NCBI GenBank assembly: GCA_902476665.1
Contig: CABSEO010000161.1
Coordinates: 1-5,544 of the forward strand
Direction of reading: 5' to 3'
DNA length: 5,544 nt
DNA from: an uncultured Emergencia sp.
GTDB lineage: Bacteria > Bacillota > Clostridia > Peptostreptococcales > Anaerovoracaceae
Shown: positions 5,316 to 5,544 of the stretch, in pieces
Numbering within the stretch: position 1 is the stretch's first letter
Layout of the letters: every line of letters begins with the position of its first letter
Made by a program: the position numbers and the translations under genes
Notes under the pieces: model-generated
Database searches by the model: none
Told to the model about the DNA's origin: nothing
What the model saw: the letters and a program-made list of their open reading frames with translations, nothing else

Positions 5316-5544
5316 ATGAGGATTGCATTTCACACATTAGGCTGTAAAGTCAATCAGTACGAAACAGAAGCCATGAAGGAGCAGTTTTCTGCTGCAGGAC
5401 ATCGGATTGTCGGCGAGGAGGACTTTGCAGACGCCTATGTTATTAATACCTGTACGGTAACAAATCTGGCGGACCGGAAATCACGCCAGTATATCCGCAG
5501 AATGAAAAATGTCAACCCTGATGCGATAATAGCGGTGACGGGAT
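5316..5544 (+). CDS. mtaB: tRNA (N6-threonylcarbamoyladenosine(37)-C2)-methylthiotransferase MtaB, 5' part of gene
   Basis: MtaB is a radical-SAM, iron-sulfur enzyme that adds a methylthio group to t6A37 of tRNAs reading ANN codons, giving ms2t6A. Only 76 codons are present before the window ends, against about 430 in the whole protein. The fragment covers most of the N-terminal MTTase domain: the start [17 protein letters not shown] carries the first auxiliary-cluster Cys10, and [14 protein letters not shown] carries Cys46. The third cluster cysteine and the radical-SAM CxxxCxxC motif would lie downstream, outside the window. The GCKVNQYE wording separates MtaB from MiaB and RimO, which usually read GCxMNxxDS-like and GCxKNxVDS. 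The start is clear: AAAGGA is 5 bases before ATG 5316, and a good promoter lies upstream. The homologue in B. subtilis (yqeV) follows rsmE directly; here two genes lie between them. Confidence 0.96.
   Translation, partial: MRIAFHTLGCKVNQYETEAMKEQFSAAGHRIVGEEDFADAYVINTCTVTNLADRKSRQYIRRMKNVNPDAIIAVTG

Noticed and set aside
1..5544. Search for CRISPR repeats, insertion sequences, tRNA or rRNA genes, riboswitches and attachment sites
   Set aside because: I saw no spaced direct repeats, transposase or integrase motifs, tRNA cloverleaf or conserved leader RNA. Nearly all the sequence is explained by coding regions.

Overview
The window (5,544 bases, GC in the mid-to-high 40s by eye) looks like chromosomal DNA from a Clostridia-class Firmicute, most likely a gut Lachnospiraceae relative. 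The grounds are the protein styles, the strong AGGAGG-type ribosome binding sites, and the order prmA - rsmE - mtaB. That order is the tail of the dnaK-dnaJ-prmA-rsmE-mtaB neighbourhood found in many Firmicutes (B. subtilis dnaJ-prmA-yqeU-yqeV). The taxonomic placement is inference, because no rRNA or species marker is present.

Layout. Positions 1-606 (+) hold the C-terminal two thirds of prmA, the ribosomal protein L11 methyltransferase. Positions 652-1248 (+) hold a polytopic membrane protein of unknown function, probably starting at a TTG codon. Positions 1245-1979 (+) hold rsmE, the 16S rRNA m3U1498 methyltransferase, overlapping the membrane gene by ATGA. Positions 2016-3392 (+) encode a 458-residue transglutaminase-like protein with a complete Cys-His-Asp triad and no export signal. 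A terminator-like hairpin at 3398-3430 follows. Positions 3472-5205 (-) hold a convergent gene for an exported 577-residue protein that joins an M23 (LytM) metallopeptidase domain to a NodB/CE4 polysaccharide deacetylase domain. Positions 5316-5544 (+) hold the first 76 codons of mtaB, the tRNA methylthiotransferase, behind a good sigma-A-type promoter.

How the genes fit together. PrmA, RsmE and MtaB are translation-apparatus modification enzymes (ribosomal protein, 16S rRNA and tRNA position 37). The four plus-strand genes from prmA to the transglutaminase-like gene are closely spaced and probably form one operon that ends at the hairpin. The minus-strand gene and mtaB are transcribed divergently from the 110-base gap at 5206-5315. 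The membrane protein, the transglutaminase-like protein and the cell-wall hydrolase/deacetylase are the accessory parts set into this otherwise conserved housekeeping block.

The most notable item is the two-domain exported enzyme. Both active sites look intact, and its deacetylase motifs (TFDDG, H-x4-H, WPFG) resemble the PgaB/IcaB poly-N-acetylglucosamine deacetylases more than classical peptidoglycan deacetylases. I see no mobile element, CRISPR array, rRNA or tRNA gene, and no frameshifted gene. No gene-free stretch exceeds 300 bases.
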